Source of the DNA: Podochytrium sp. JEL0797
Taxonomy: Eukaryota > Chytridiomycota > Chytridiomycetes > Chytridiales > Chytriomycetaceae
Length of the DNA stretch: 57,177 bases
NCBI GenBank assembly: GCA_027596195.1
Contig: JADGJG010000058.1
Span: 1-57,177, forward strand
Direction of reading: 5' to 3'
Shown here: one piece after another, positions 13,435 through 25,411 of the stretch
How positions within the stretch are numbered: the first letter of the stretch is position 1
Layout: each line of letters begins with the position of its first letter
The notes under the pieces: model-generated
Told to the model about the DNA's origin: nothing
The model's database searches: none
What the model saw: the letters and a program-made list of their open reading frames with translations, nothing else
Made by a program: the position numbers and the translations under genes

Positions 13435-15802
13435 TCAAACAGTCGCCTTCGCTACAACAGGTCTCTGTCCACCTTGCTGCTGCTGCTGATGCTGTTGAAT
13501 CCCTCCTCCACTCCATCTCTGCTGCATGCCTCCACGTCCTTGGTAACCCCCGCGACTGCTGTCAGACTTGGGCTTTCGGGGCTCCGGGACAATGTTCTTG
13601 CCGTTGATGATGACGGGTTTGCCAATCGCCGCGGCGGCCACAGCGACATCTTCAAATTCGACAAACACGAGTGGCTGGAGGGGGAGAAACAAAGTGTTTC
13701 GATGAGTACATTTTTTGGGGGGGCCTTTTCCCAAAAATCCCTATTCACCTTTCCTCTCGGAATCGCCACCTCCAACACAGTTCCACAGTTCTTTGAGAAA
13801 AAGTCGTGGATAATATTTTCATCCAATCCATCCGGGAGCATGAAAAAGATGCTGCGCGTGTAAACGTCCTCTGCTACCAAAACAAAAAAAAGCGAGAGTT
13901 CAACACAAGAAAAACACAAATGGGGGCGAAACAAAAAAGGTCACCTCTCGGCTGCTGGAACGACTTGGATCCATTCTGCTGCATCTGTCCACCCATCATG
14001 GGTCCAGCAGGTCTCCCCACATGTCTCCCCCCACGGTGTTGCACCTCGCTAAACCCTTCTTCACTTCCAGACCCAGACCCAGTCGTCGGCGCGAACCGAA
14101 TCTTCGTGGCAGGTGATGCAGCCGCTGCAGCATTCGCGCGCGCATACGCAGCAGACGGAGCAGGTGCAGGTGCACGCATGGCCTCCGCGCTGGGCTTACC
14201 CGCGAGTCCCACAGGCTTGGCAACAGCAGCAGCTGGTGCGTCCGTCGCAGGGGTGCTCACGAGGGTCGCCCATGTCTTTGGCTTCGGGGGTGCCGCGGGG
14301 GTCGGCGCAGGTGCCGCGACGGGGGCTACGGCGGGCTGCTCGGGCTTGGTAGCAGCTGGAGTCTTCTTCTTTTGCTGGGATCCCTTGGTCGGGCTCGAGG
14401 GGGCCACAGGGGCGGCGGCGGCGGGGGCAGTGGCAGTGGGGGCAATCGTGGCGGCGGTTGGGGTCGGGGTCGGGACGCTTTCGGCCCACGAGCCAACAAA
14501 CTCCTTGTCCACGTCTTCCTTCTTGGCCGGGGTCACGGCCGCGGGTTCAGCGGCGGGGACAATGGGGCTTTTCTTGGCCGGGGACGGGCTGCGCGCGCGG
14601 AGTGCGGCGACGGGTGGGGTTGGGGTCGGGAGCTTCTTTGGGGATGGGCTGCGACCGCGCTGCTGTTGAGAGACGGCGGGGGCTGCGGGGGTTGGGGCTG
14701 GGGAGATGGGTTTGGCGACGGCAGATGGGGTTGAGATCGCCTTGGCAGGGGTTGGGATCGCAGCGGCAGGAGCCGCAGTGGCGGGGGCAGCGGCTGAAGG
14801 GGCGGCAGTGGAGGGAAGGGGAGCAGCAGGGTGGTGAGGGGGCTGCTCGTGGATCGTGTTGTTGATGGCGTTGAGGAAGTCGTTTTCGTACAGGGGGTCT
14901 GACGCGTCTTCGTACTCGTTGTCAATATCTTCCTTGAGGAAACGGAACATGTCATTGTACACAAAGTATCCGCTGGGCTGCTCAGCAAGCACAAAGCACT
15001 GCGAAAACTTGTGCGAGGCTCCGCCCTTGTTGGACATTTCGCCGAGAACCATAATCACGATCGAGCCATTGTGCGAGAGTTGCGAGTCCACGTTCGACAC
15101 GAGCACTTTGCAGTCCTGGAAGTCAAGCTCGGCAATGCGCGCTTGGATGTCCTGCAAAAAAAGTTTGTTTAGTTTCGATTTTTGAAATGGGCTGCTTGGG
15201 CGTCAATCTCATTGTGGGAGGCGTGATTGTCCAGGAAGGGAGAGGAGGGGCGGGGGGAGTAGTTTGGGTTGATTGATTCGGATGATGCACTAGGGCGGTT
15301 GCGTAAAAGAGGCGAAATCTGATAGCGGAGAGGTTGCGCAGTTTATGGCGGGTGTGTCTTGTTTGTTTGCACTTTTTTTTTCCTTCGTCTCTTGGCACAG
15401 CGGGCGTGGGGTGGGGCGGTGTGGAGCACGAACTCTGGTTACCTTTTGGTTTGTCTGAGTGTCGAGCGACTCGCACTCGGTGCCGTGGATGAAGGAGGAC
15501 TTTGAGTTGTAGAAAAAGTACAGCTTGTTGGGCTCCTTGTTGAGGAAGGTGTAGTACTGCTGGACAAAGAGCCATCCGACCTCGTAGGCGTTGACCTGCA
15601 AGCATTGAAGGGTGAGTGGAGTGGGTGGAAAACGAAGCGAAGCAGTCGCTTGGACACTCCCGCACTTGGGCGGGAGACAGAGAAGGCAGGACAGGGCAGT
15701 ACAAGTGCTCACCTGGGGCTCAGAGGGGGCAGCCGAAGCAGCAGCGGTGGTAGTGGCCTTGGTGTTGGCGGCGGGAGTGGATGCAACGTCCAACGAGGTC
15801 AT
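13435..15802 (-). CDS. G3BP-like protein: NTF2-like domain plus RRM and RGG tail
   Basis: Predicted RNA-binding scaffold of the G3BP/Bre5 family, cytoplasmic and linked to stress granules and ubiquitin-protease regulation. Five exons join in phase (15713-15802, 15443-15595, 13945-15151, 13749-13873, 13435-13674) to give 604 aa. Residues ~30-150 form the NTF2-like fold (VGWLFVQQYYTFLNKEP; LGEMSNKG; FSQCFVLAEQ). A ~250-residue Ala/Pro-rich disordered linker follows. The RRM has SIFFMLPDG (RNP2 region) and LVFVEFED (RNP1 region). The C-terminus has RGG-type repeats and poly-Gln. The start ATG is only 44 bp from the divergent APC4 start. The family call rests on NTF2 followed by RRM and RGG in that order. 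Confidence 0.9.
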
Positions 15803-15846
15803 GGTTTGTGTTGGAAAATGTTTTTTTTGCGTTCGCTTCTTCGAAA
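15803..15846. promoter_or_regulatory. 44-bp divergent intergenic region (G3BP-like / APC4)
   Basis: Only 44 bp separate the two start codons, so core promoters and 5' UTRs of both genes must overlap each other or the coding regions. A T-rich tract is present; no TATA or CCAAT box is obvious. Confidence 0.6.
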
Positions 15847-18800
15847 ATGGAGCTTCAAGACGCCGCGCCCTTTGGACACAGCAGCGGCATTGGGCTCTTG
15901 TCGCGCCACGCCCTCGCCTGGTGTTCGCGCCGCGACCTTGTTCTGACACTCGTCGATGGCGCCACTTCCGCCGCGCGCCTCGCCTCGCTGCACAAAAAGG
16001 TCTGGCTGCTGCCCCGCGCTGCCCAGAACAACATTGCTGCTGCCGCCTGGCAGCCACAGGGTGCGTATCCATTTGTTGTGCGTATCCCTTTGCTGTGTGT
16101 GTGTCGCGTGTCGACCATGTCTGTGTGTGTCGCGTGTCGAGCCATGTCTGCCTATTACCTATCCATCGCCTGCCATCGCCTAGCCATTGCCTGCCATCGC
16201 ATAGCCATCGCATACCCACTCCTGAGCGAATCCCTAGCGAAATAGTCCCCACTCATCAAACATCGAGAGTAGGCCGCCTCCTCGCCGTCAAACGCGACCT
16301 CTCAAACATCCTGTTCCTCCTCGATGCCGAACACGCGAAACTCGCCGCTCTCATCGCCATGCGGCCCCAGTCCTCCCCAGTCACCGCGAAAATCATCCAC
16401 CTCATGTGGCAGGAATCCACAGTGGCGCTAAACCGCCCGCTTGTCCCACTGTCTGCAATCCACCAACTCCCACGACTCCATTCTCACTCCCAGCAACGCC
16501 AGCAGTTGAGTGCCATGCGTGCTTGCGAGAACTCTTGCAGATTGTTTTGGCTTCGCGTCGCTGTGATTTCGCTGCCTTCGATTGCTAAATTCGAAAAAAT
16601 AATTCACTCAACAGCTCCTCGTCTGATTCCTCGGCCCCTCTCCTCCTCGACTCATTCGACCGCTTCGCTCGTTGCGGAAACGCGTGCTTGGAACCTTCCG
16701 ATATGCTCGCCTGGATCCGTCAGGACGGGTCCGTCGAATTCAGGTGTGTGCGTGGTCGGAAAGGTGTGTCGCGACAGAGTTTTCGTGAAGCGCAGATGCG
16801 TTTCGAAAAGGAAATTCGCGATCATCCACAATTTGGAATCTGAACTTGAAATTCCGGACGCGGAGGCTTCTGCCAGTGTGTATTTCGATTCAACCGCCGA
16901 CTGAAAAAAAACAATACAGCTTATGGGGTCTCTTTTATCTTGGACGATTCTGTGTCCCGATACCCGGTCTCTCGAATTCGGCAGTCAAAGTTGAGTATCC
17001 ATGTTTTTTTTCGTTGTGTGGTGGGAAAACGGGGCACAAATATCTGACGCGTCGTAAACACAATCCTCCAAAGGTCTCCGTCATTGATGCAAGCATGTCT
17101 CCAAACCTGTCCCAATTCAACATGATTCTTCAGCTCGAAACTTCCGAGTGTAAGAAAGCCCCCGACTTTCCATGTCCGAAACAAACAAACCAAATTTCGC
17201 CAAACTGTTAGACCTCGAATGCACCCTCCACACCATCTCGACTCGGCTCCTCTCAACACACCATCACGAGCTCTCCAGCATTGCATACACGACCCTCAAG
17301 CTGTCTCACTTGATCGAAAAGGAACTCGCGCATTCAATGACGGCACTGCAGAAGGAGTTTGACTCGTTTGCAGATGCGAGTCAGCGGCAGGTGCAAAGTT
17401 TGGAGGAGTCGTTTTTGAAACAGGAAGGTGTGTTTTTGTGGCTTGTCTTTTTTGTTTTTTTGGGGATCAACTGGGTGAACTCTTTGTTTTCGTTTCAGAA
17501 AATATGCCTCCTTTGGATAGTCTTCATTTGTTGCTGGCAACGGGGCTCGCAATCCCGCCGTTGGAGAGTTATTTGTGTGGGCATTCTTTGGGAGATCGGG
17601 TGCGATTTTTTGCCTTCTACGTTTCCCTATATTCGCATTTATTCATGGCCCCCTTTTTCTCTGTTTTAGGGTTTGCGAAAATGGAAAAACAGTTTCCAAA
17701 CTGGATACGCGCACATCGAGTCCCTCCTCTACGGCCAGATTGTTCCACTGCTCGAAAGGATTATGATTCATTTGTCGGATCTGTTCGGGTTCAGTCAAAC
17801 GTGATACCCCCACCCTCCCCCTTCGATTCCAAAACTAAAAAAATTGTAGTCCTGGAAAATTCGGCGACATTGGTCTCGACGCGTCACGCATCGAAGCCTG
17901 TATCCAACACGTTCTCGCGTTCGTGCGTGACTTGACCAAACTCAGAGCCACGCTGCACCGCGATTTGACGGATTTCAACGAATTTTTCCTTTGGTTGACG
18001 TTTTGTGAGTGTTTTTCTTCTCTCCCCTCCTTTCTTATTGTGTGCTTCACTCAGTTTAACTCACCCTTTTTTCTGCGTTGCATTTTCTACCAGCCATCGA
18101 ATCCATTTCCACCCTCGACCGATCCGATGACCCAACCCACTCGGCCGCGGCGCCCAACTTCAACACCACCAAAGTATGCAGCGCGTTGGAAAAACTGTTC
18201 AATATGGACGAAAGGGTGTCACAGTTTTTTGGAAAGGTTAGGCGAATCCTCCCCTACAGGGAAAACTTTGTGTCCATCAAACTCACCCCTCCTTCCCACA
18301 CAGCAACACCACAACGCACGGATCCCACTCACTTGTTCGACTGTCTGCGCATCGCTCAAGGAGGCGTTGAAGGGCGTGACGGATGGCGTTTGGATGACTG
18401 TCGAGGCGTCGTTTTGCGAAATTGGGCAAAGTGGTGGAATGAGGCTCTCGCGGCGAGGGTGTGGCGAGGAGGAGGTATTGCCGCGAGGATGGGGACCGTT
18501 TGTGTCAATGGTGTCAACGGATGAGGTTTGTGTGCTTTCTGTGTGTGTGGGTCGCCTTCTCTGATTCCAAATTTTCTTAGAGAGTGATGGTTGCCGTTAC
18601 GTCACCAACCTCGGATCACGGTAAATACGAAAAAATTTGACCTTTGGCTTACCTATCTCCACTTCCCCTCCCAGTCACAATCTATCAACTGAAACCTTCC
18701 GATACCATCGCCACCTCCATGATTCCCCCCGCGACCGTGCCGGGGGCACCGGCTCTGAAGATTTCCAAAAGCACCTTCTCTGTCCACGAAAACACAATGT

Positions 18801-19321
18801 TCAAGATTTCTCCAACGATATGGAAACATACTGCGCTCGTGTTTGTGAAGGAAGACTTGGTGGTGTCTATTTCAGACCAAGGTTCGTCGCAATTTCTTTT
18901 GCGTTTGTCGAGTTGAATCATCGGAAGCTCATCCTTTTTTTTGTGTCGCGCACAGAGAATAATCTATCCAGTTTGATGCACGTGGACACGAGACAAGCGG
19001 TGTTCCGCTCATGTTCGATGAATCAAATGGAATTTCAAGAGGATACGGAGCCTGCTGCGTCCGCAACATCAGCCCAGCACGATGACATGGCTCAAGAGGT
19101 GACCGCCGCAATCCTCCTCACTCTCTCCTCCTCACACACTCACGCACACACACACACACACACATACCCAGAATCTCTCACCCCATCGAAAGGCCCAACT
19201 CAAACACTACTTTGAAATGGAGGCTGGTCACCATGTGGTGTATTTGCATGCGAATTCGAGTCAGGGAGTGGTGTCGGCTGTTTGTAGCAACAATATGGTG
19301 ATGGCGTTCACGACTTCTTGA
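15847..19321 (+). CDS. APC4: Anaphase-promoting complex subunit 4 (APC4)
   Basis: Scaffold subunit of the APC/C E3 ligase (nucleus, mitosis). Exon 1 (15847-16060) carries the first WD40-type strand region (ALAWCSRRDLVLTL ... AAWQPQ). It splices in phase over a 209-nt intron to 16270, where GRLLAVKRDLSNILFLLD continues the propeller. Later exons match the APC4 helical 'long' domain: an exon ending QLETSE at 17149 splices to 17212, then HLLLATGLAIPPLE, WKNSFQTGYAHIESLLYG, FGDIGLDASRIE and DFNEFFLWLTF. The C-terminal third is less conserved and ends at TGA 19319-19321. The exon structure between ~16440 and 17000 was not resolved. The call rests on order and spacing of the long-domain motifs. Confidence 0.88.
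16061..16269 (+). repeat. Repeat-filled first intron of APC4
   Basis: A 209-nt intron, about three times the local norm. It contains a directly repeated ~28-nt unit (TGTGTGTCGCGTGTCGA followed by CCATGTCTG), then four to five copies of GCCATCGC or GCCATTGC. No open frame joins the flanking exons. Confidence 0.7.
19145..19163. repeat. Short (CA)n repeat near the APC4 3' end
   Basis: About nine CA units in what appears to be the last APC4 intron, upstream of the terminal exon. Confidence 0.7.
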
Positions 19322-20290
19322 ATTCTTTGTCAATAAAAAAGGCGCTTCCTCAGTCTTGAGAATAATAAAAAAGGAAGGAGTCTACAGTAAACTTGTTGAG
19401 AATATACAGCTCTGGAAGAGCAGGCGGGAGAAATGGGAGCCAACCTGGTACGCGTATTTGCCGCTCGCAGAGGTGCATAACGGCGGCAAATTTGTTTCTT
19501 GTTGGGGACGAGAATCTTTGGCAATTTACAAAAATTGCAAATTCAAAGCAGAGACTCTGCGGGATCGCAATGAGAATCCCGAATCGCGCTAATTGAATTG
19601 TATTTTCTCTCGATTTTTTTTCCAACGACCAGATTCAGGTGATGGTTCTTGAAATCGCGTGTTTCCTCAACGAATCTCGAGGCACAGCCGTGGGTCACGT
19701 TGCTGGGGTTCGCCATTCATCTGTTGCTCACGAATTCATGATATTTTGGCTTGAAACATTTCAATGATAAACATCCCGGACTACTGAGGGACAGAGTGGC
19801 CGCCAAGGTACGAAATGCGGTTTTGATCTATTCGCGTCGCTTGAATCGCGCGAAATCGTTGTTGAAGTGGTGGAATGCACGAAGCTCATTCCCAGCCCGC
19901 TCGCGTCTCGCGGAATTAATTCGCGAGAAACGCTCCCGAAAGCGGGTGGTTAGAAGGAACGCGAGAGGACTGTGCGCATTGGGGAGATGACTTTTCGATT
20001 CTTGCGTTGCTGTCAGAACAAACAGAAAAAATCCAATCTCTTTTGAAAAGCGACCACATTCTCATACTTAATCTACTTAGCGCGCTTTCTCAACAGATCT
20101 CAAGACGCAGCTGTTGCGATTTTCCTTTGACAGCTGTTGGTCATGCGAAAGCGTGTGATTGGGAGTACTATCTTTGGGAAGTGCCATGAAGGAGCTTTCC
20201 CCCTTATCTCCTGCACAAACATAAGAGATAGAATTGCTGTGAAACGCTTCTAATAATTATTCACGCTCAAAGCAAGAGAATATCTGGAAA
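19322..20290. other. Convergent intergenic region, no supported gene
   Basis: About 970 bp between the 3' ends of APC4 (+) and OTUD6B (-), the longest gene-free stretch inside the clustered part of the window. Short Arg/Lys-rich frames occur (for example 19751-19990) but show no domain and no splice partners. No tRNA-like cloverleaf or inverted terminal repeat was seen by eye. Confidence 0.5.
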
Positions 20291-21544
20291 TCAGTTATTC
20301 TCTCCCCCAACTTCATCACCCCCAACACGCACAACGGGGACCAGCGAGTTGTAGTGCTCTCCGAGTCCATAATAATGGCGATGGTATCTGCAAAAACGCG
20401 CAAGTTAGCTAAAAGTTTGCAAAAAGTGCGTAAATTCACTCAACGAAAGCATCAGCGGCTCTCCCTCAAACTCCTCCCCAACCTTCACTACAGGAGTACC
20501 CATCTGGACGATATGCACGGGCCGTTTCAGTGCCATGGTCATGGCTTTAATCTGTATTTGTGGTTGCATGGTTAGTTTACCAGGGAGACAGGTCCAATTT
20601 TTTGTCCACTCACCTCCAACTGTCCACCCCATGTGGCTGAAGCCTCGACGTTGCAGCAATACTGCTCGTACTGCTCTTCCGACATTATGTCGCCATCGTC
20701 TGTCGCGAGGAACGGCATGAATTCGTCCGGGTGCGCACGCATGAAGGTGGCGGCTTGTTTTCGGTAGTGCGCGTATCCCTGTGAAGGAGGGTGCATTTTA
20801 GAGGATCGTGTTTGGAATACGCCTTTGGTCGGGCGCGAGACAGTGGGCGCGGGAGGCAGTGTTACCAAAGGTTCACGTTGCGAAACAAGAGCGTGTTGAT
20901 CAGACATGGCGTTATACAAACAGTGACCGTCGGCAACAACCTACAAACGGGGGGCTTGTCACGAAACCAAAACCAAGAATCAAAACGGAGGCCGAAACCT
21001 GCTTCACGCGCAGCTTCATGGACGTCAAGAGGCCAGCAATAGAATCTTCTTCGACTTGACGCATGTTCACAGACCCGGCGGCTTCGAGCAACGCCTTTTG
21101 GCGTTCCTCTTCAAAGTTGGCCGCCTTGCGCGCCTGCGAATGCCAATCGTTCAGCCAAATACATTCGGAACCAATCGGAATCAATAATGCATCAGATAAG
21201 AGACCTTGCGTTGCTGCTGCCTGTTTGGCTTCTTTGTAATCATCGCAGGTTCTGCGATGCTCAGACTCTCAATATCAGGCTGTTCCTCTTCTTCAACGAC
21301 TGGATTCGCTTCCTCCTGTTCGGCTTGCAGTGCTGCAACCTCGGCAGCTTGGCGCTGCTTCAGAGACACTTCAAGGGCCGCAATTTGATCGGGAAGTTCC
21401 TTTTTCTGCAAGAGGCTTAGCGGCTTCGAAAGTCGGTAGGACGCAAACCTTCTTCTTGTCGCTTCCAACCGACTTCTTCATTCCCGTGATGGTTCCCTGG
21501 AGCTCTTTGGCTTCCTTGCGGTGTTTGGCGAGCAAATCGTCCAT
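20291..21544 (-). CDS. OTU-domain deubiquitinase, OTUD6B/Otu2 type
   Basis: Cysteine deubiquitinase linked to translation-initiation complexes and 40S ubiquitination in yeast and animals. The ATG at 21542-21544 opens MDDLLAKHRKEAKELQG, the charged N-terminal helix typical of OTUD6. A coiled Glu/Gln-rich segment follows, then the OTU domain. An exon ending LRVKQ splices to VVADGHCLYNAM, which carries the catalytic Asp-Gly-His-Cys. EFMPFLATDDGD and WGGQLE follow. The last exon YHRHYYGLGEHYNSL carries the catalytic His. The donor before that exon is GTTGAG, which alone keeps the frame. It ends GGENN at TGA 20291-20293. All catalytic positions are present, so it should be active. The next upstream gene's stop is 26 bp away. 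Confidence 0.93.
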
Positions 21545-21570
21545 TTTTTGTTTTTCGGAGAAAAAAAAAA

Positions 21571-22707
21571 TCAAGTGAAGCTGCTGGCTCCCTTCATCTC
21601 CTTCCCCTTCTCCTCCTCCAACTCAACTCGGAAATAATCCACAAAATACCAACACCACACAAATCCAATCCACACCTCCAAAATCACTGCCACCCCAGGC
21701 AACACGAGCAACGACAACACAGGAACGATGGCACCCAACAGAAACACCGCCACACGAACATGCAGCTGCGACTCCCACAGCCGTTGAGGATATTCGACAA
21801 ACTTGCGTTGCAGCAGCAAGAGAGTTTGCTGGAACGCGTGGTCCGAGGCTTTGTGAATTTCGAGCTTGTGGAGCGTGATGGCCGCAAGGAGGGTTGAGGG
21901 GTCCGTGTCGTCTTCTTCTTCGTTGTCTGTGATGGCCTCGTACTCCGTGTTGAGTGTGAGTACATAGTACCATGGCACCAAAATCAGGAGAATGAGAGGC
22001 GCCAGCAGAATCCATACGAGTTGTGAAATCGGCGAGCGTTCGCAGCGTGGAGAATCCATCAACAGCGCGAGTTTTTGATACAAAAGCACGAGTCTCGCCG
22101 AGACAGAGGTTTGCATCGAGGGACAAGGTTTGGTGGAGGGTGCGAACGAAACGCGTGATTTCGAAATGGGAGACGTGACGGACAGCGCGAGGTCTTCAGA
22201 CATGATGTCTTCGTTGCATGTGTCTCTGTATTCTATTGTGGTTTGGACAGTTTGGGCTGCTGCGGAATCTGTTGAATCTGCAAGGTGAGTGGTGATTCTC
22301 GGCAAAAAAGGCACCCACTTGCTTCTGCAGCAGGCGCCAAAATAGCAGTTGTTGAAGAGTTTCCCGGCGATGATTTCATGAACAGAAGATCGAGACGAAC
22401 GCGACTGAGGTGTTCTGAATAATAATCTCAATAGCTTGGCATTGCGAAACAAACTAACGCGATATTCACCTTCCATGCCCTTCACGGCAACTTTCTCTGA
22501 ATGGGCGGCAGTTGCATCGGTACTGCTCGCCCCGCTTTGTCTTTTGACGTTTGACGTGAGGCTCGATGTTTTGGGTTCGAGCAGCAACCCGAGCAGGTCG
22601 CTCTCCACGGTGCCCAAGTCGAGCGAGTCGCCTTCCTCGTCTTCGGCTTCAAGGAGGAACAGAATGTCTGCCACGTTGTCCTCATTGAGAGATTCGGTTG
22701 TCGACAT
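21571..22707 (-). CDS. Unrecognised membrane protein with acidic N-terminus
   Basis: No family recognised. The ATG at 22705-22707 opens an acidic N-terminus (ADILFLLEAEDEEGDSLD) of about 80 residues. A Ser/Thr-rich section follows, then hydrophobic segments: ISQLVWILLAPLILLILV, then RVAVFLLGAIVPVLSLLV and a neighbouring GVAVILEVWIGFVWCWYF. The C-terminal tail is short and charged. This suggests two to three membrane passes near the C-terminus. The frame is open throughout, but GTGAATATCG near 22474 and CAG near 22411 could bound a stopless intron, so length is uncertain (up to 378 aa). It sits 26 bp upstream of OTUD6B and 44 bp downstream of the RSC-like gene on the same strand. No function is proposed. 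Confidence 0.6.
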   Translation of the reverse strand: MSTTESLNEDNVADILFLLEAEDEEGDSLDLGTVESDLLGLLLEPKTSSLTSNVKRQSGASSTDATAAHSEKVAVKGMEGEYRVSLFRNAKLLRLLFRTPQSRSSRSSVHEIIAGKLFNNCYFGACCRSKWVPFLPRITTHLADSTDSAAAQTVQTTIEYRDTCNEDIMSEDLALSVTSPISKSRVSFAPSTKPCPSMQTSVSARLVLLYQKLALLMDSPRCERSPISQLVWILLAPLILLILVPWYYVLTLNTEYEAITDNEEEDDTDPSTLLAAITLHKLEIHKASDHAFQQTLLLLQRKFVEYPQRLWESQLHVRVAVFLLGAIVPVLSLLVLPGVAVILEVWIGFVWCWYFVDYFRVELEEEKGKEMKGASSFT

Positions 22708-22751
22708 TTTTCGATTTTGGTTTGTTTTTGTTTTGTTCACAAAAAACACAG

Positions 22752-25368
22752 TCACGCCAAAAACGCGTGCGCCAAATCATAAAATGCCCGCTTCATCGGC
22801 TTCCACAGCTGCTCCTCCAAGTCCACGGGCGCTTGAGGGTGCGATTGAACCGGAGACTGCTGCTGCTGTGGCAGACTGCCGCTATCAAGCTTCACGCTCA
22901 CATCCACATTCATCGCATCCCCATTCTTAGTCTCCTCTCCACCAGCAGCCCCAGCCGCAGCAGCAGCAGCTGCCTTCCTCTCTTTCATCTTCGCAACCCG
23001 ATACTGCAGAGAATGTTCCACAACCTCCCTCTTGACAACATCCACAGGCAACCCCGCATACCACTTGACCTCCCCCGCAGGAGTTCGATCAAACAGCTCG
23101 AAAATAGGCCCCAACGCGCCCGCCGCGTCCGATGGATTCACTGGCGCTGCAGGCTTCGCATCCGCGGTAGCGTGGTGTCCATGATTCGGGGTCGCCGTAC
23201 CGCTATTGTTATTGCTGTTGTTGGCCGCCGAGCCGCCGCCACCAGTGGCGCCCTGCAGGAGGGCCGCTTGGGCGGCTGCGGCTTTGGTTCCGGGGAGGAC
23301 GAGGGACGCAACTTGTTGCGAGAGGGACGGGATATGGCCATGATGTGATTTGGAGCGGTCGCGGGTAGAATGATGAGTGTTGCTGCTCGAACCGCCGTGG
23401 CCGTGGCTCGGGGTCGACATGCCGCCGTGGGGTTTGGAGAGCGTCATTTTGATTTTTTTGTCCTGATGGAATTCGGGCTGGTAAAAGTGAAAGAGAGAGT
23501 TACGTGAACTGTTTGGGATGAATTCCAAATAAGTGGGTGGGGGGAAAACTCACGTCTTCCCGTGGAGAATCTCCAAAATCCTCGCTCTTCCTCTTCTTCC
23601 CATGATCCCCCCCACCACCAGCTCCAACCGCCGCATCGTGATTGAACATGGGAACGCGCAACGGCACCAACGGGACATCATACAAGACCAACTCTGGGTC
23701 CGGAAACTTTCCCTGCCATAACTTGATCCGACTCGTTGCCTTTCCTTCAATCGTATATCGACTCTCGCAACAAAACACGTTCGTCAAATCTCCCTCGGGG
23801 GCCTCCTTCGGCCTTCCCCGCACATAATCCTTGACATACAACACCCAACACCGCCCTACAATTGCATCCACAGCGTCGTATGATTCGAGTCGGTTCGTTT
23901 TGAGAACTTCATTGTCCATAAACTTGGCGCTCTGAAGTTGATAGGTTTGATGCGGGCGCAGGAACCAGCTCGCCGTGAAAGTCGGTTTGCCCGTCACAAC
24001 GGATTTGTACGTGCTCTGAATTTGGCCAATCGTGGGTTTCGTGGGATCCACAGGGTTTTTGATCAACACGTAGTCGCCTGAAGAAAAGAGTTGAGACGGA
24101 AGCAAGCGGGGGGGGGGGGGGCTTCCTGTTTCCAAAGGAAACAAAAAAACAGATGTCTTACCTGCGCGATAGGTTTGTCCATCCACCACCACATTCTCTA
24201 ACGCCTCTCCTTCCACAATCGGAGGTCCCGTAGATGACGCACTCTTCGGCCCCGCAGAAGTGGGCGTAGCCGCTATGTTCACACTCATTCCACGGGCACC
24301 CCCACTTCCCGCATTGTTCACGACAAACCTCGCAAACTGCTCCTTGAAAAACGCCTCCAACAGCAACGCGTCTCTGTAAATCTGGCTTCCTTCCACATTG
24401 TACGTTTTCGCGTTCTTCACCATCAAGTGCATATCGGCAGCAAACGATTCGTCCGTTTTGTACTGGTGTGCGTCGATTTTGGAGAGGATTACGTCTAGGG
24501 CGATGGGGTTTTTGATCTGTGGGAACGTGGTCAACAAAAGCATTCGAGATGGCACCCCGCTTTTCTCTCTCACGCAATATCGATGCACTCACGCTAAAGT
24601 AATAATCTTTGTATAGTTTCTTGTCGGGGAGCTCAAAGAACACATCCCACACGTATCGGTCGCTGCAAAAACAAACGTTGAGCAACCGCTTCCCAAAACA
24701 GACACGAAAACGACAAAGCTCACGTATGGTCCTGATGGGCCATGATATTATTGACAATGGTTTTGTATTTGACGGCCTGCGGATCTGATTCCGCGAGTTT
24801 GATTTCCTTGGCGAGTTCCGAGTTGAACAAGACCTAGAAACGCAGAGCGTCAGAAGTGAGCGAATGCCAGCATGGAGAGTTCAGACAGACCTGCAAGGCC
24901 TTTGCATCCTTAAAGACATCCGAGGCGGGCTGGTTGTACGTCATTGCGTTCGCGGCCATTGTTGCAAAATCGGCCTCGAAGGCAGCGAGCCCCGCCTGGG
25001 GCCCAAAGCGGGCATAGTGGCCATTGTCGATGCGGGTCTGTTGGTGCAAAAGTGTTAGGACTCGGGCCAGTGGGTATTAGGCTTCGGCACGCACCAGCAT
25101 CGTGTCGATGGCCACGGGATTCGCAATGACGCGGTAGTAGTCGGGATACATTGCGCGGTCGACGAGCGTGATGAACAGCTCGGCCACGAAGCGCCTGGCG
25201 AGAGTCAGTCGCCGAAGAATGCAACGCAAATAAAGCAACGCACCCCTTCGCATCCACGTGGTTGATGACAACATGAAGCGCGTTGCGCATCACGCAGAGT
25301 GCCGATGGCAGCTCGACATGGGCCGCCATCGACACCGACGAAGCCCGTCGGGGGAGATGGGCTGCCAT
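22752..25368 (-). CDS. RSC1/RSC2-like chromatin remodeller subunit: two bromodomains plus BAH
   Basis: Acetyl-lysine reader and BAH subunit of a SWI/SNF-type (RSC/PBAF) remodeller, nuclear. Domain order: bromodomain 1 (YPDYYRVIANPVAIDTML ... ANAMTYNQPAS), bromodomain 2 (DKKLYKDYYFS / IKNPIALDVILSKI ... NAKTYNVEGSQIYRDAL), then a BAH domain (GDYVLIKNPVDPT; AIVGRCWVLYVKDYVRGRP; FCCESRYTIEGK). Both bromodomains keep the ligand-contacting Asn in a TYN motif. The C-terminal WYAGLPVDVV ... EHSLQYRVAKMK resembles the RSC1/2 tail. One intron holds a 14-base G run on the + strand (sense C). Animal polybromo has six bromodomains, so the two-bromodomain-BAH layout is the fungal Rsc1/Rsc2 arrangement. 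Start ATG at 25366-25368. Confidence 0.9.
24108..24121. repeat. G14 homopolymer in an intron of the RSC1/2-like gene
   Basis: An uninterrupted 14-base G run on the + strand, poly-C in the sense of the gene, within the intron splitting the BAH region. Confidence 0.85.
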
Positions 25369-25411
25369 TTTGTGTCGTTTTTGTTTTTCTTCAAATATTT
25401 TTTATAATTCT

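Noticed and set aside
13874..14669. 287-aa Gly/Ala-rich + strand frame opposite the G3BP linker
   Set aside because: It is the antisense shadow of the Ala/Pro-rich linker; the minus frame continues an NTF2 domain into an RRM with phased introns.
19751..19990. Arg/Lys-rich 79-aa frame that might be a transposase remnant
   Set aside because: No catalytic motif, no terminal repeats and stops on both sides; similarity to any element could not be supported.
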